From the NCBI RefSeq assembly GCF_002744245.1, contig NZ_NKHG01000004.1, positions 1-56,347 of the forward strand: 56,347 nucleotides of DNA, given 5' to 3'. Numbering within the stretch: the first letter of the stretch is position 1; each line of letters begins with the position of its first letter. The position numbers were made by a program, and so were the translations under genes. The stretch is from Bacillus pumilus. Lineage in GTDB: Bacteria > Bacillota > Bacilli > Bacillales > Bacillaceae. Shown piece by piece: positions 1 through 12,215 of the stretch. The notes under the pieces are model-generated. The model searched no databases, had not been told where the DNA came from, and was given only the letters and a program-made list of their open reading frames with translations.

Positions 1-22
1 CTTTTTTGTGTTTTTGGGAGGT

Positions 23-51
23 TTGACACCAGATAAATGTGGAAATAATAT
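23..51 (+). promoter_or_regulatory. possible upstream promoter of the ctsR operon
   Basis: TTGACA at 23-28 and TAATAT at 46-51 are separated by 17 bp. In B. subtilis the ctsR operon has a second, stress-type (sigma B) promoter upstream of the vegetative one. The sigma B consensus is not clear here (GTTT at 21-24, but no good GGGTAT), so the sequence fits a sigma A promoter better. Weakly supported. Confidence 0.35.
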
Positions 52-70
52 TGTTAGTTGAGCGATTATC

Positions 71-99
71 TTGAAAAATCGATCGAAAAAATTTATAGT
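71..99 (+). promoter_or_regulatory. sigma A promoter of the ctsR-clpC operon
   Basis: TTGAAA at 71-76 and TATAGT at 94-99 are separated by 17 bp, giving a predicted start near 105-107. The CtsR operator begins one or two bases further on, so a bound repressor would cover the start point. This matches the known arrangement of ctsR in B. subtilis. Confidence 0.8.
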
Positions 100-107
100 A
101 AGATTAA

Positions 108-129
108 AGTCAAATATAGTCAAAGTCAA
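108..129 (+). promoter_or_regulatory. CtsR operator (heptad direct repeat)
   Basis: AGTCAAA (108-114), a 3-bp TAT spacer and AGTCAAA (118-124) match the CtsR box, a direct repeat of (A/G)GTCAAA with 3-bp spacing. A further GTCAA follows at once (125-129). It lies between the promoter and the ctsR ribosome binding site, so CtsR would repress its own operon here. Confidence 0.9.
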
Positions 130-145
130 TGGAGGAGGAGGCTGA

Positions 146-610
146 GTGGCACAAAATATTTCTGATATCATCGAGCAATATTTGAAGGAAGTCTTAGATC
201 AGAATGGTCGAGAAATATTAGAAATTAAACGCAATGAGATTGCAGATAAGTTTCAATGCGTACCTTCACAAATTAACTATGTTATCAATACACGTTTTAC
301 GAACGAAAGAGGTTATATCGTTGAGAGTAAGCGTGGCGGCGGTGGCTATATCCGCATTATTAAAGTCAAAATGAATGATGAAGTCGATTTATTGAACAAC
401 ATTATTTCCCAAATATATCATCGTTTATCACAGGCCTCATCTGATCATATCATCATGCGTCTTGTTGAAAATAACATTTTATCCGAAAGAGAAGCAAAGA
501 TGATGATCAGTGTCATGGATCGTTCTGTTTTGCACATTGATTTACCGGAACGAGATGAGCTGCGGGCTCGTATGATGAAAGCGATGTTAAATGCTTTGAA
601 ATTAAAGTAA
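146..610 (+). CDS. ctsR: transcriptional repressor of class III stress genes CtsR
   Basis: CtsR dimers repress clpP, clpE and this operon at normal temperature; heat or McsB arginine phosphorylation relieves repression. The 154-residue protein has the family length. Residues 1-72 form the winged HTH, and the glycine-rich wing RGGGGYIRI (63-71) carries the arginine that acts as heat sensor and phosphorylation target. The C-terminal part (about 80-154) is the dimerisation/McsB-binding domain. GTG start at 146 follows GGAGGAGGAG (131-140). First gene of a four-gene operon and autoregulated through the operator at 108-129. Confidence 0.97.
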   Translation: MAQNISDIIEQYLKEVLDQNGREILEIKRNEIADKFQCVPSQINYVINTRFTNERGYIVESKRGGGGYIRIIKVKMNDEVDLLNNIISQIYHRLSQASSDHIIMRLVENNILSEREAKMMISVMDRSVLHIDLPERDELRARMMKAMLNALKLK

Positions 611-624
611 AGCGGGTGAAAAGA

Positions 625-1182
625 TTGATTTGTCAAGAATGCAATGAGAGACCAGCCACTTTTCACTTTACGAAAGTTATAAATGGAGAAAAACAAGAAA
701 TGCACATATGTGAACAATGTGCAAAAGAAAACAGTGATTCATATGCTATGAGTGGCAACCAAGGTTTCTCGATTCACAACTTGTTATCAGGCTTATTGAA
801 TATTGATCCTACCTTTACCACAAGCGCTAACAAAGGATCATCTATTTTTCAAGAAGCAAGAGAAGTGGATCAATGCCCTAAGTGTGGCTTGACCTTTCAG
901 CAGTTCAGAAAAACAGGCCGTTTTGGCTGTGCAGAATGCTATCGCACATTTGATCAGTATTTGAACCCTGTGTTACGGAAAGTCCATAGTGGAAATACAG
1001 TCCATAATGGAAAGGTCCCTAAACGGATTGCCGGCAGTCTGCATGTCCGCCGGAAGCTTGAGTTAATGCAGCAAGAGCTGAAGCAGCTGATTGAACAGGA
1101 AGAGTTCGAAAAAGCAGCGGAAGTTCGAGATCAAATTCGTGCTTTAGAGCATGAGCAATCTCAGCAGAGGGAGGGAGATTAA
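625..1182 (+). CDS. mcsA: McsA, zinc-binding activator of the arginine kinase McsB
   Basis: McsA binds and stimulates McsB and links it to CtsR and ClpC. Four CxxC pairs that bind metal are visible (CQEC near the N-terminus, CEQC, CPKC, CAEC), followed by a C-terminal UVR motif ([12 protein letters not shown]...[11 protein letters not shown]) like the one in ClpC and UvrB. I chose TTG at 625 (MICQEC) because known McsA proteins begin there and GGGTGA at 614-619 is positioned for it; a GTG at 616 would add three residues. Starts 14 bp after ctsR. Confidence 0.93.
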   Translation: MICQECNERPATFHFTKVINGEKQEMHICEQCAKENSDSYAMSGNQGFSIHNLLSGLLNIDPTFTTSANKGSSIFQEAREVDQCPKCGLTFQQFRKTGRFGCAECYRTFDQYLNPVLRKVHSGNTVHNGKVPKRIAGSLHVRRKLELMQQELKQLIEQEEFEKAAEVRDQIRALEHEQSQQREGD

Positions 1183-1186
1183 CGAC

Positions 1187-2278
1187 ATGTCGCTCCAGCA
1201 TTTTATTCAAGACGCTTTAAGTCAATGGATGAAACAAAAAGGACCAGAAAGTGACATTGTTCTAAGCAGTCGTATTCGGCTAGCACGCAATCTAGAGCAT
1301 GTTCGTTTCCCAACTCAGTTTTCTCAAGAGGAGGCTGAAGCTGTTCTCCAGCAATTCGAGCAAAAGTTAGCGAGCCAAGAGGTGAAGGACATTGGAAACT
1401 TTGTTCTGATTCGAATGAATGAAACGCAGCCTTTGGCAAAGAGGGTACTTGTTGAAAAGCATTTGATTAGCCCCAACTTAGCAGAATCAAGATTTGGTGG
1501 CTGCTTGCTTTCTGAAAATGAAGAAATCAGTGTGATGCTGAATGAAGAAGACCATATTCGTATCCAATGCTTGTTCCCAGGTTTTCAGCTGGCCAATGCA
1601 CTAAAAGCGGCTAATCAGGTAGATGATTGGATTGAAGAGCAGGTGGATTATGCGTTTTCTGAAAAGAGAGGATACTTAACTAGCTGTCCGACCAATGTAG
1701 GTACAGGTATTAGGGCTTCGGTCATGATGCATTTACCAGCATTGGCTCTCACAAGACAAATGAATCGTATTATTCCTGCAATTAATCAATTAGGTCTTGT
1801 GGTCAGAGGAATTTATGGTGAGGGTAGCGAAGCAATAGGAAACATCTTTCAAATTTCAAATCAAATGACACTTGGTCAATCTGAAGAGGATATTGTAGAT
1901 GACTTGAATAGTGTCACGGCTCAGCTCATTGAACAAGAACGATCTGCACGAAAAGCATTATATCAAACGTCTAAAATTGAACTTGAGGACAGAGTGTACC
2001 GTTCCTTAGGGATTTTGGCCAATTGTCGCATGATTGAATCGAAGGAAACGGCAAAGTGTCTTTCGGATGTGCGTCTTGGAATTGATTTAGGTATCATTAA
2101 GGGGCTTTCAAGTAATATACTGAATGAGCTCATGATTTTGACACAGCCTGGTTTCCTTCAACAATATTCAGGAGGAGCCTTGGAACCAAATGAAAGAGAT
2201 ATAAAACGAGCAGCGATTATAAGAGAAAGGCTGCGCTTAGAAATGCATAGGAATGGACAGGAGGATGAAACGATATGA
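1187..2278 (+). CDS. mcsB: protein arginine kinase McsB
   Basis: McsB phosphorylates arginines on CtsR and on misfolded proteins, marking them for ClpCP. The 363 residues form a phosphagen (guanido) kinase-like domain: SSRIRLARN near the N-terminus and the catalytic cysteine in CPTNVGTG at Cys167, as in B. subtilis. ATG at 1187 follows GGGAGGGAGA; an in-frame ATG at 1151 would add 12 unconserved residues inside mcsA and is rejected. It starts 4 bp after mcsA and overlaps clpC by 4 bp (ATGA-type junction), suggesting translational coupling. Confidence 0.97.
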   Translation: MSLQHFIQDALSQWMKQKGPESDIVLSSRIRLARNLEHVRFPTQFSQEEAEAVLQQFEQKLASQEVKDIGNFVLIRMNETQPLAKRVLVEKHLISPNLAESRFGGCLLSENEEISVMLNEEDHIRIQCLFPGFQLANALKAANQVDDWIEEQVDYAFSEKRGYLTSCPTNVGTGIRASVMMHLPALALTRQMNRIIPAINQLGLVVRGIYGEGSEAIGNIFQISNQMTLGQSEEDIVDDLNSVTAQLIEQERSARKALYQTSKIELEDRVYRSLGILANCRMIESKETAKCLSDVRLGIDLGIIKGLSSNILNELMILTQPGFLQQYSGGALEPNERDIKRAAIIRERLRLEMHRNGQEDETI

Positions 2279-4710
2279 TGTTTGGAAGATTCACTGAAAG
2301 AGCTCAAAAGGTATTAGCACTTGCACAAGAAGAAGCCATTCGCCTAGGCCATAAGAATATTGGAACAGAGCACATATTACTTGGTCTTGTACGTGAAGGT
2401 GAGGGCATTGCTGCAAAAGCGTTAGAAGCACTGGGCCTTGTTTCAGATAAAATCCAAAAAGAAGTCGAAAGCTTGATTGGAAGAGGGCAAGAGGTGTCTC
2501 AAGCTATTCCTCATTACACGCCTAGAGCGAAGAAGGTCACGGAGCTTTCTATGGATGAAGCGAGAAAGCTAGGTCATTCCTATGTAGGGACTGAACATAT
2601 TCTTTTAGGTCTTATTCGTGAGGGAGAGGGCGTTGCTGCCCGTGTCTTAAATAACCTCGGAGTGAGCTTAAATAAAGCCCGCCAGCAAGTACTGCAGCTG
2701 CTTGGCAGCAATGAAACTGGTGCATCTGCGGCAGGATCTAATAGTAATGCAAATACACCGACATTAGATAGCTTGGCGAGAGATTTAACAGCTATTGCGA
2801 AAGAGGACAGCTTGGACCCTGTCATTGGCCGAAGCAAAGAAATTCAACGTGTCATTGAGGTACTAAGCAGAAGAACAAAGAATAATCCTGTGCTAATTGG
2901 TGAGCCTGGTGTTGGTAAAACAGCCATTGCAGAAGGACTCGCACAGCAAATTATTCACAACGAAGTGCCTGAAATTCTTCGTGATAAACGAGTGATGACA
3001 CTTGATATGGGAACCGTTGTAGCGGGTACAAAATATCGTGGTGAATTCGAGGATCGTTTGAAAAAAGTCATGGACGAAATTCGTCAGGCTGGAAATATCA
3101 TTCTCTTCATAGATGAGCTTCATACACTGATCGGTGCAGGTGGAGCAGAGGGTGCGATTGACGCATCTAATATTTTGAAACCATCCTTAGCACGTGGGGA
3201 GCTTCAATGTATCGGGGCTACAACGTTAGATGAGTATCGTAAATATATCGAGAAGGATGCTGCGCTTGAACGTCGTTTCCAACCAATTCAAGTTGATCAG
3301 CCGTCTGTTGATGAAAGTATTCAAATTTTAAGAGGACTTAGAGATCGTTATGAGGCGCACCACCGTGTGTCCATTACGGATGAAGCCATTGAGGCGGCGG
3401 TAAAGCTGTCCGACCGCTATATCTCTGATCGTTTCCTTCCAGATAAGGCGATCGATTTAATTGATGAGGCAGGTTCGAAGGTTCGCTTACGTTCTTTCAC
3501 GACACCGCCTAATCTAAAAGAATTAGAGCAAAAGCTGGATGAAGTACGCAAGGAAAAGGATGCGGCTGTTCAAAGTCAAGAATTTGAAAAAGCAGCTTCT
3601 CTTCGTGATACAGAACAGCGCTTGCGAGAAAAAGTAGAAGTGACAAAGAAATCGTGGAAAGAAAAGCAGGGACAAGAGAATTCAGAGGTATCTGTAGATG
3701 ATATTGCGATGGTTGTCTCTAGCTGGACGGGAGTGCCTGTTTCAAAAATTGCTCAAACGGAAACAGATAAGCTTCTGAATATGGAACAATTGCTTCACTC
3801 TCGAGTCATTGGACAGGATGAAGCTGTTGTCGCTGTAGCGAAAGCAGTGAGACGTGCTCGTGCTGGTCTAAAAGATCCGAAACGTCCAATTGGTTCCTTT
3901 ATCTTCTTAGGTCCAACAGGTGTGGGTAAGACTGAGCTTGCAAGAGCACTGGCCGAGTCTATTTTCGGTGATGAAGAAGCGATGATCCGTATTGATATGT
4001 CTGAATATATGGAGAAACATTCTACTTCAAGACTTGTTGGATCACCTCCGGGTTATGTTGGCTATGATGAAGGTGGTCAGTTGACTGAAAAAGTGAGAAG
4101 AAAACCGTATTCTGTTGTGCTTTTAGATGAGATTGAAAAGGCGCATCCTGATGTGTTTAATATCTTACTGCAAGTGTTAGAAGATGGTCGTCTCACTGAT
4201 TCTAAAGGACGTACAGTGGACTTTAGAAATACCATTTTGATTATGACTTCAAACGTTGGGGCTAGCGAACTGAAGCGAAATAAATATGTCGGCTTTAACG
4301 TGCAAGATGAAAGTCAAAATTATAAAGATATGAAAGGTAAAGTCATGGGCGAGTTGAAACGTGCGTTTAGACCGGAATTCATCAACCGTATTGATGAAAT
4401 CATTGTCTTCCACTCGCTTGAGAAGAAACATCTAAAAGAGATCGTATCTCTCATGTCTGATCAATTGACAAAACGATTAAAAGAGCAAGACCTTTCCATA
4501 GAATTGACGGAAGCAGCAAAAGCGAAGATTGCCGACGAAGGTGTAGACCTTGAGTACGGTGCTCGTCCGTTAAGAAGAGCGATTCAAAAGCACGTTGAGG
4601 ATCGTCTTTCTGAAGAATTGCTGAAGGGCAATATTGAAAAGGGGCAACAAATCGTATTAGATGTGGAAGATGGAGAAATTGTCGTAAAAACGACGGCTGC
4701 TACGAACTAA
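2275..4710 (+). CDS. clpC: ATP-dependent Clp protease ATPase subunit ClpC
   Basis: Hexameric AAA+ unfoldase that feeds substrates, including McsB-marked and MecA-delivered proteins, into ClpP. Two N-terminal Clp repeats (about 1-145) precede NBD1 with Walker A GEPGVGKT (about 208-215) and Walker B LFIDE. A middle coiled-coil/UVR region (about 415-480) binds adaptors. NBD2 carries GPTGVGKT (about 545-552) and [14 protein letters not shown]. The 811 residues are one more than in B. subtilis. Last gene of the CtsR operon; a hairpin follows at 4730-4756. Confidence 0.98.
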   Translation: MMFGRFTERAQKVLALAQEEAIRLGHKNIGTEHILLGLVREGEGIAAKALEALGLVSDKIQKEVESLIGRGQEVSQAIPHYTPRAKKVTELSMDEARKLGHSYVGTEHILLGLIREGEGVAARVLNNLGVSLNKARQQVLQLLGSNETGASAAGSNSNANTPTLDSLARDLTAIAKEDSLDPVIGRSKEIQRVIEVLSRRTKNNPVLIGEPGVGKTAIAEGLAQQIIHNEVPEILRDKRVMTLDMGTVVAGTKYRGEFEDRLKKVMDEIRQAGNIILFIDELHTLIGAGGAEGAIDASNILKPSLARGELQCIGATTLDEYRKYIEKDAALERRFQPIQVDQPSVDESIQILRGLRDRYEAHHRVSITDEAIEAAVKLSDRYISDRFLPDKAIDLIDEAGSKVRLRSFTTPPNLKELEQKLDEVRKEKDAAVQSQEFEKAASLRDTEQRLREKVEVTKKSWKEKQGQENSEVSVDDIAMVVSSWTGVPVSKIAQTETDKLLNMEQLLHSRVIGQDEAVVAVAKAVRRARAGLKDPKRPIGSFIFLGPTGVGKTELARALAESIFGDEEAMIRIDMSEYMEKHSTSRLVGSPPGYVGYDEGGQLTEKVRRKPYSVVLLDEIEKAHPDVFNILLQVLEDGRLTDSKGRTVDFRNTILIMTSNVGASELKRNKYVGFNVQDESQNYKDMKGKVMGELKRAFRPEFINRIDEIIVFHSLEKKHLKEIVSLMSDQLTKRLKEQDLSIELTEAAKAKIADEGVDLEYGARPLRRAIQKHVEDRLSEELLKGNIEKGQQIVLDVEDGEIVVKTTAATN

Positions 4711-4729
4711 TATAGTAAGAAAAAAGTGT

Positions 4730-4764
4730 GAGGCATACCAGTCAGGTGTATGCCTCCCTTTACT
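4730..4764 (+). terminator. probable terminator after clpC
   Basis: A perfect 9-bp stem GAGGCATAC (4730-4738) / GTATGCCTC (4748-4756) with a 9-nt loop is followed by a pyrimidine-rich but broken T-tract. It closes the heat-shock operon. Termination may be partial, because radA lies 47 bp downstream and no clear separate radA promoter is seen. Confidence 0.6.
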
Positions 4765-4802
4765 TATTTCTGACCAGTATAAGGAGTTGTATTCTTCAAT
4801 CT

Positions 4803-6182
4803 ATGGCTAAGACAAAATCAAAATTTATATGCCAATCGTGCGGTTATGAGTCAGCCAAATGGATGGGGAAATGTCCAGGCTGCGGCACGTGGAACAGTAT
4901 GACAGAAGAGGTCGTTCGGAAAGAGCCGGCAAATCGTCGAAGTGCTTTTAATCATTCTGTTCAAACTATTCAAAAACCTTCACCTATATCTGCAATTGAA
5001 ACATCAGAAGAACCCCGAATTAAAACGAATTTAGAAGAATTTAACCGAGTATTAGGAAGTGGAATTGTCAAAGGCTCTCTTGTGCTAATTGGCGGAGACC
5101 CTGGGATTGGGAAGTCCACACTATTGTTACAAGTATCAGCGCAACTCTCAGACAAAAATCAGAATGTGTTATACATATCTGGTGAGGAGTCCATTAAACA
5201 AACGAAGCTAAGAGCAGACCGCCTCGGTATTGAAAGTGCGTCTTTACATGTTTTGGCTGAAACCGATATGGAGTATATCACGTCTGCTATACAAGAGATG
5301 AAACCCGCTTTTGTTGTGGTTGATTCGATTCAAACCGTTTATCAGAGCGATATTACGTCAGCTCCTGGATCTGTTTCTCAGGTGAGGGAATGTACAGCAC
5401 AGCTGATGAAGATTGCCAAGACGAATGGTATCCCCATTTTTATCGTTGGTCACGTGACCAAAGAAGGCTCAATCGCAGGGCCACGACTTTTAGAGCATAT
5501 GGTCGACACGGTTCTTTATTTTGAAGGGGAGCGGCATCATACGTTTCGTATCTTACGAGCAGTGAAAAACCGATTTGGTTCAACGAATGAATTAGGGATT
5601 TTTGAAATGAGAGAGGAAGGGCTCTCGGAAGTATTAAACCCATCAGAAATTTTCTTAGAAGAGCGATCAGCGGGTGTATCTGGTTCGTGTGTTGTTGCTT
5701 CAATGGAAGGAACAAGACCCGTTCTTGTGGAGATACAAGCATTAATTTCGCCGACAAGCTTTGGGAATCCACGGAGAATGGCCACAGGGCTTGATCATAA
5801 TCGTGTGTCATTGCTAATGGCAGTTTTAGAAAAACGTGTAGGGCTGCTGCTGCAAAACCAAGATGCATATTTAAAGGTCGCAGGCGGAGTAAAGCTTGAT
5901 GAACCAGCGATTGACTTGGCCATTGCCGTCAGTATTGCATCTAGCTTTAAAGACGCAGCGCCGCATCAAGCGGATTGCTTTATAGGAGAAGTCGGTCTGA
6001 CGGGAGAAGTCAGAAGAGTATCAAGAATTGAACAGCGTGTGCAGGAAGCTGCTAAACTAGGATTTAAGCGAATGTTTATTCCTCAGGTGAATATAGACGG
6101 ATGGAAAAAGCCGAGAGGGATTGAGTTAGTCGGTGTAGAAAATGTAGCGGAGGCACTTCGTATTTCACTAGGGGGATCATAG
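4803..6182 (+). CDS. radA: DNA repair protein RadA (Sms)
   Basis: RecA-related ATPase/helicase that processes recombination intermediates. The N-terminal zinc finger is C10, C13, C24, C27; the RecA-like core has Walker [11 protein letters not shown] (97-106) and the RadA signature KNRFG (255-259); the C-terminus is a Lon-protease-like domain that lacks proteolysis. The 459 residues match the family. Start ATG 4803 (MAKTKSKF) is set by homology. The only good SD, AAGGAG at 4781-4786, is unusually far away (16 nt). A 25-residue upstream extension overlapping the clpC terminator hairpin is rejected. disA follows after 2 bp. Confidence 0.95.
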   Translation: MAKTKSKFICQSCGYESAKWMGKCPGCGTWNSMTEEVVRKEPANRRSAFNHSVQTIQKPSPISAIETSEEPRIKTNLEEFNRVLGSGIVKGSLVLIGGDPGIGKSTLLLQVSAQLSDKNQNVLYISGEESIKQTKLRADRLGIESASLHVLAETDMEYITSAIQEMKPAFVVVDSIQTVYQSDITSAPGSVSQVRECTAQLMKIAKTNGIPIFIVGHVTKEGSIAGPRLLEHMVDTVLYFEGERHHTFRILRAVKNRFGSTNELGIFEMREEGLSEVLNPSEIFLEERSAGVSGSCVVASMEGTRPVLVEIQALISPTSFGNPRRMATGLDHNRVSLLMAVLEKRVGLLLQNQDAYLKVAGGVKLDEPAIDLAIAVSIASSFKDAAPHQADCFIGEVGLTGEVRRVSRIEQRVQEAAKLGFKRMFIPQVNIDGWKKPRGIELVGVENVAEALRISLGGS

Positions 6183-6184
6183 AA

Positions 6185-7264
6185 ATGGAAAAAGAGAAAA
6201 AAGGAGCGAGAGAACTCGATCTCTTAGATATCGTACAGTTTGTGGCACCAGGGACACCTCTGCGGGCTGGGATCGAAAATGTTCTGAGGGCCAATACTGG
6301 CGGGCTCATTGTTGTTGGTTATAACGACAAAGTCAAAAGTGTGGTAGATGGAGGATTTCACATTAATTCTGCCTTCTCTCCAGCACATTTATATGAATTG
6401 GCCAAGATGGATGGGGCCATTATTTTAAGTGATTCTGGTCAAAAAATCTTGTATGCGAATACACAGCTGATGCCAGATGCCACCATTCATTCATCAGAAA
6501 CAGGCATGAGGCACCGAACGGCTGAGCGTGTAGCTAAGCAGACAGGCTGCTTAATCATTGCCATTTCTGAACGGAGAAACGTCATTACCCTATACCAAGG
6601 GAATCGTCGTTATACGCTGAAAGATATTGGCTTTATTTTAACAAAGGCCAATCAAGCCATACAAACACTTGAGAAATATAAAACCATTTTAGATCACGCC
6701 ATTTCTGCTTTAAGCGCCCTAGAATTTGAAGAGCTTGTGACCTTCGGTGATGTATTATCCGTGCTGCATCGCTACGAAATGGTACTCAGAATCAAAAATG
6801 AAATCAATATGTATATCAAAGAGCTTGGAACAGAAGGACACTTGATCCGTCTTCAAGTCAATGAGCTCATTACAGATATGGAGCAGGAAGCGGCTTTATT
6901 TATTAAAGATTACGTGAAAGAAAAGATCAAAGATCCATATGTTTTGCTTAAACAGCTCCAAGATATGTCTAGCTTTGAACTTTTAGATGACGCCATTTTG
7001 TACAAGTTACTCGGATATCCAGCATCTACAAATATTGACGATTATGTGTACACAAGAGGGTACAGATTACTTCACAAAATCCCTAGACTGCCTATGCCAA
7101 TCGTCGAAAACGTGGTTGAAGCGTTTGGTGTGTTAGATCGAATTATGGAAGCAGATGTACAAGAATTGGATGAAGTAGAAGGAATTGGAGAAGTAAGAGC
7201 GAAAAAGATAAAAAAAGGATTAAAAAGACTGCAAGAAAAACATTATATCGACCGTCAGCTATAA
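6185..7264 (+). CDS. disA: DNA integrity scanning diadenylate cyclase DisA
   Basis: Octameric enzyme that joins two ATP into c-di-AMP while scanning DNA; branched DNA stops synthesis. The N-terminal DAC domain contains DGA (76-78) and RHRTA (109-113), both catalytic motifs. A long helical spine follows, and the C-terminal helix-hairpin-helix DNA-binding domain includes [15 protein letters not shown] near the end. The 359 residues are one fewer than in B. subtilis. Only 2 bp after radA, whose product modulates DisA activity in B. subtilis. Confidence 0.97.
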   Translation: MEKEKKGARELDLLDIVQFVAPGTPLRAGIENVLRANTGGLIVVGYNDKVKSVVDGGFHINSAFSPAHLYELAKMDGAIILSDSGQKILYANTQLMPDATIHSSETGMRHRTAERVAKQTGCLIIAISERRNVITLYQGNRRYTLKDIGFILTKANQAIQTLEKYKTILDHAISALSALEFEELVTFGDVLSVLHRYEMVLRIKNEINMYIKELGTEGHLIRLQVNELITDMEQEAALFIKDYVKEKIKDPYVLLKQLQDMSSFELLDDAILYKLLGYPASTNIDDYVYTRGYRLLHKIPRLPMPIVENVVEAFGVLDRIMEADVQELDEVEGIGEVRAKKIKKGLKRLQEKHYIDRQL

Positions 7265-7418
7265 AAAGAGAAATTTTTCTCAATCAGGGTTAAAAATGGA
7301 TGAATATGGGTATATTAATGATGCTTTTTGTTTTCTGTTTATCATAATAGGAAACTTAAACATATATCAATGTCAGGTGAAGGTGGATTGACAGATGAAA
7401 AATAAAGGAGGTGAAGGT

Positions 7419-9222
<1,804 letters not shown>

Positions 9223-9225
9223 ATC

Positions 9226-9702
9226 ATGTTTAGAATAGGACAAGGCTTTGATGTACATCAATTAACAGAAGGAAGGCCTCTTATTATCGGCGGGGTGACC
9301 ATTCCCTATGAAAAAGGACTGCTTGGACATTCAGACGCTGACGTACTGCTTCACACAGTGGCAGATGCCTGTTTAGGTGCGATTGGTGAAGGGGATATCG
9401 GCAGACATTTCCCAGACACTGATCCCGAGTTTAAGGATGCAGACTCTTTTAAATTACTTCAGCATGTGTGGTCTCTTGTGAAAGACAAAGGCTATACACT
9501 TGTGAATATTGATTGCACCATCATGGCGCAAAAGCCAAAGATGGCACCTTATATTCAACCGATGTGTGAGAAAATCGCTGAAGCGCTTGAGGCGGATGTC
9601 ACACAGGTGAATGTCAAAGCAACAACGACAGAGAAACTTGGATTTACAGGCAGAGGTGAAGGAATTGCCTCTCAGGCGACAGTGCTTCTTCAGAAAAAGT
9701 AA
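9226..9702 (+). CDS. ispF: 2-C-methyl-D-erythritol 2,4-cyclodiphosphate synthase
   Basis: Converts CDP-ME 2-phosphate to the cyclic diphosphate in the MEP pathway, as a zinc-dependent trimer. Metal ligands Asp9 and His11 (GFDVHQL) and His43 (DADVLLHT) are present, and the C-terminal [14 protein letters not shown] binds the cytidine. The 158 residues match the B. subtilis protein. Three bases after ispD, so two MEP-pathway enzymes are coupled; the intervening IspE is encoded elsewhere. Confidence 0.97.
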   Translation: MFRIGQGFDVHQLTEGRPLIIGGVTIPYEKGLLGHSDADVLLHTVADACLGAIGEGDIGRHFPDTDPEFKDADSFKLLQHVWSLVKDKGYTLVNIDCTIMAQKPKMAPYIQPMCEKIAEALEADVTQVNVKATTTEKLGFTGRGEGIASQATVLLQKK

Positions 9703-9710
9703 AATCCATT

Positions 9711-9739
9711 TTGATGAGAATGGTATTTGATGATAAAAT
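9711..9739 (+). promoter_or_regulatory. promoter of gltX(-cysES)
   Basis: TTGATG (9711-9716) and TAAAAT (9734-9739) with 17-bp spacing, in the 94-bp gap before gltX. In B. subtilis the gltX-cysE-cysS operon is transcribed from a promoter in this position, with the downstream T-box controlling readthrough into cysE. Confidence 0.75.
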
Positions 9740-9796
9740 ACGTTTATAAAAAAATGGTGTCAGGCAACATGATGCAGATGAAAGGAAGTTAAACTC

Positions 9797-11248
9797 ATGG
9801 GAAATGAAGTGCGTGTTCGTTATGCACCGAGTCCAACTGGTCATTTACATATAGGGAATGCTAGAACGGCTCTTTTCAACTATTTGTTCGCACGCAGCCA
9901 AGGCGGCAAATTTATTATTCGAATCGAAGATACGGATCAAAAGCGTAATGTAGAAGGCGGAGAAGAAAGCCAGCTTCGTCATTTGCAGTGGCTCGGTATT
10001 GATTGGGATGAAAGCATTGATAAAGATGGCGGCTACGGTCCTTACAGACAATCAGAGCGTAATGATATTTACAAAAAATATTATGACGAGCTGCTAGAGA
10101 AGGACTTGGCGTATAAGTGCTATTGTACGGCTGAAGAACTAGAAGAAGAGCGCGAAGCACAAATCGCCCGCAGTGAAATGCCTCGATATTCTGGTAAATG
10201 CAGTCATTTATCAAAAGAAGAAGAGGACAAGCTTATTGCTGAAGGAAGAGAGCCAAGCATTCGCTTCCGTGTTCCAAAAGGAGAAATCATCAAATTTGAC
10301 GACATGGTCAAAGGTGATATTTCGTTTGAAACAGACGGCATTGGTGACTTTGTCATTGTGAAGAAAGATGGTACACCAACTTATAACTTCGCTGTAGCAG
10401 TGGATGATCATTTGATGAAAATGACTCACATTCTCCGCGGAGAGGATCACATTTCGAATACACCTAAACAAATCATGGTCTTCAATGCATTTGGCTGGGA
10501 TGTGCCACTGTTCGGACATATGACGTTGATTGTGAACGAGAACCGCAAGAAATTAAGTAAGCGTGATGAATCGATTATTCAATTCATCGAGCAATATAAG
10601 AACTTGGGCTATTTACCAGAAGCCCTGTTTAACTTCATTGCATTACTTGGATGGTCTCCAGTTGGCGAAGAGGAACTATTTACAAAAGAGCAATTCATCG
10701 ATATTTTCGATGTCAACCGACTTTCTAAGTCACCAGCTCTATTCGATATGCATAAACTAAAATGGGTGAATAACCAATACGTGAAAGCACTTGATCTTGA
10801 TCAGGTCGTTGCCTTAACACTTCCACATCTTCAAAAGGCAGGCAAGGTAAGCGAGCAGCTGACAGAAGAAGAAAACACGTGGGTACGCAAACTCATTTCT
10901 CTATATCACGAACAATTGAGCTTCGGAGCAGAAATTGTTGAGTTAACAGAGTTGTTCTTTAAGGAGCAAATTGAGTATAATCAAGAGGCAAGGGAAGTTC
11001 TAGCAGAGGAGCAAGTACCAGAAGTCATGGCCTCTTTTGCAGGTCAGCTTGAACGTCTTGAGTCTTTCACACCTGATGAAATCAAGGCTGCCATTAAAGC
11101 GGTACAAAAAGAAACAGGGCATAAAGGCAAGAAACTATTCATGCCAATTCGTGTCGCTGTCACAGGACAAACGCATGGCCCAGAGCTTCCGCAAAGTATT
11201 GAACTACTAGGTAAAGAAACGGTATTAAACCGCATTAAACAAATATAA
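9797..11248 (+). CDS. gltX: glutamyl-tRNA synthetase
   Basis: Class I synthetase; in Bacillus it is non-discriminating and also makes Glu-tRNA(Gln) for the GatCAB amidotransferase. The HIGH-like motif is in [15 protein letters not shown] near the N-terminus, and the KMSKS equivalent is KLSKRDES around residue 255. The 483 residues agree with the family. ATG 9797 follows AAAGGAAG. The next element downstream is not a gene but a cysteine T-box leader. Confidence 0.97.
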   Translation: MGNEVRVRYAPSPTGHLHIGNARTALFNYLFARSQGGKFIIRIEDTDQKRNVEGGEESQLRHLQWLGIDWDESIDKDGGYGPYRQSERNDIYKKYYDELLEKDLAYKCYCTAEELEEEREAQIARSEMPRYSGKCSHLSKEEEDKLIAEGREPSIRFRVPKGEIIKFDDMVKGDISFETDGIGDFVIVKKDGTPTYNFAVAVDDHLMKMTHILRGEDHISNTPKQIMVFNAFGWDVPLFGHMTLIVNENRKKLSKRDESIIQFIEQYKNLGYLPEALFNFIALLGWSPVGEEELFTKEQFIDIFDVNRLSKSPALFDMHKLKWVNNQYVKALDLDQVVALTLPHLQKAGKVSEQLTEEENTWVRKLISLYHEQLSFGAEIVELTELFFKEQIEYNQEAREVLAEEQVPEVMASFAGQLERLESFTPDEIKAAIKAVQKETGHKGKKLFMPIRVAVTGQTHGPELPQSIELLGKETVLNRIKQI

Positions 11249-11254
11249 GGAAAA

Positions 11255-11500
11255 TCGTTGCGAGGGAGAAGTACAATGTTTTCGTCCATCACAGAAAGAG
11301 TCTTCACCGGCTGAAAGAGACTTATGGGCAGACGTTGGAAATGCACCCTCAAGACCCTTGAGGAACACGTACGTTAGTATGCAAGGGCGGTACCCTCCGT
11401 TATGGGATGAAGTTGAGAAAGCTTGCAAGATCATGAGCTTTCTAAACAGAGTGGAACCGCGTTTTCAAAACGTCTCTGTCATATGGCAGAGACGTTTTTT
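11255..11500 (+). promoter_or_regulatory. T-box leader with cysteine specifier
   Basis: RNA leader that reads the charging state of tRNA(Cys). Seen: GAGAAGTACAA near the start of stem I (11266-11276), the distal loop region CCGGCTGAAAGAG (11307-11319), specifier TGC at 11342-11344 in GAAATGCACC, and the conserved T-box GTGGAACCGCG (11451-11461), followed by an intrinsic terminator. Uncharged tRNA(Cys) should stabilise the antiterminator and permit cysE-cysS expression. The specifier agrees with the genes it controls. Confidence 0.9.
11467..11500 (+). terminator. T-box regulated terminator before cysE
   Basis: Stem ACGTCTCTG (11470-11478) / CAGAGACGT (11487-11495), with additional A-T pairs, an 8-nt loop and a run of T to 11500. 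It is mutually exclusive with the antiterminator that uses the T-box sequence just upstream. Confidence 0.9.
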
Positions 11501-11561
11501 ATTTGTCCAAAAAAGAGAGCAAGTCCTAAGAGAGATTGATGGGGAAGAACGGGGGGAGCAT

Positions 11562-12215
11562 GTGTTTTTCAAAATGCTGAAAGAAGATATTGATACTGTG
11601 TTTGATCAAGATCCTGCTGCTAGAAGCTATATTGAAGTAGTGCTAACCTATTCAGGGCTTCATGCAATTTGGGCTCATCGTATTGCGCATGCATTCTATA
11701 AGCGTAAGCTATATTTTCTTGCGCGGATTATTTCTCAGGTCAGCCGATTTTTCACAGGGGTTGAGATTCATCCAGCAGCGACAATCGGCAGGCGATTCTT
11801 CATTGATCACGGCATGGGCGTCGTGATTGGAGAAACATGTGAAATTGGTGATAACGTCACCGTTTTTCAAGGCGTGACATTAGGGGGAACAGGGAAAGAA
11901 AAGGGAAAGCGTCATCCGACCATTTTAGACGATGCTCTTATTGCGACTGGTGCTAAGGTGCTTGGTTCAATTACAGTTGGAAAAGGGTCCAAGATTGGTG
12001 CGGGGTCTGTTGTGTTAAAAGACGTCCCAGACCATTCCACCGTTGTAGGTATACCTGGGCGAGTGGTCGTTCAAAATGGAAAGAAAATCAATCGTGATCT
12101 CAATCATCAAGATTTGCCAGATCCAGTTTCTGATCGTTTCAAAGAATTAGAACGAGAAATGGAAAAGCTAAAACGTGAGCTGGCTTCATTGAGCAGAAAG
12201 GAAGAACAATCATGA
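11562..12215 (+). CDS. cysE: serine O-acetyltransferase
   Basis: Acetylates serine with acetyl-CoA, the committed step to cysteine. An N-terminal helical domain is followed by a left-handed beta-helix of hexapeptide repeats (about residues 70-180), with the catalytic DHG/H motif in [12 protein letters not shown] and [13 protein letters not shown] chose GTG 11562 (VFFKMLKED), matching the B. subtilis start, with GGGGAG ending 3 nt upstream; the short spacing leaves ATG 11574 possible. The long upstream frame runs through the T-box and is not coding. Overlaps cysS by 4 bp. Confidence 0.93.
   Translation: MFFKMLKEDIDTVFDQDPAARSYIEVVLTYSGLHAIWAHRIAHAFYKRKLYFLARIISQVSRFFTGVEIHPAATIGRRFFIDHGMGVVIGETCEIGDNVTVFQGVTLGGTGKEKGKRHPTILDDALIATGAKVLGSITVGKGSKIGAGSVVLKDVPDHSTVVGIPGRVVVQNGKKINRDLNHQDLPDPVSDRFKELEREMEKLKRELASLSRKEEQS

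Noticed and set aside
1151..1186. Earlier start of mcsB inside mcsA
   Set aside because: Adds 12 unconserved residues; ATG 1187 has a good SD and matches B. subtilis.
4728..4802. N-terminal extension of radA
   Set aside because: Starts in the clpC terminator hairpin; the zinc finger begins directly after ATG 4803.
7268..7281. GAGAAA/TTTCTC repeat after disA as a terminator
   Set aside because: Six AT-rich pairs with a 2-nt loop cannot form a stable hairpin.
11358..11561. N-terminal extension of cysE
   Set aside because: Runs through the T-box leader and its terminator; conserved CysE proteins start at the GTG at 11562.
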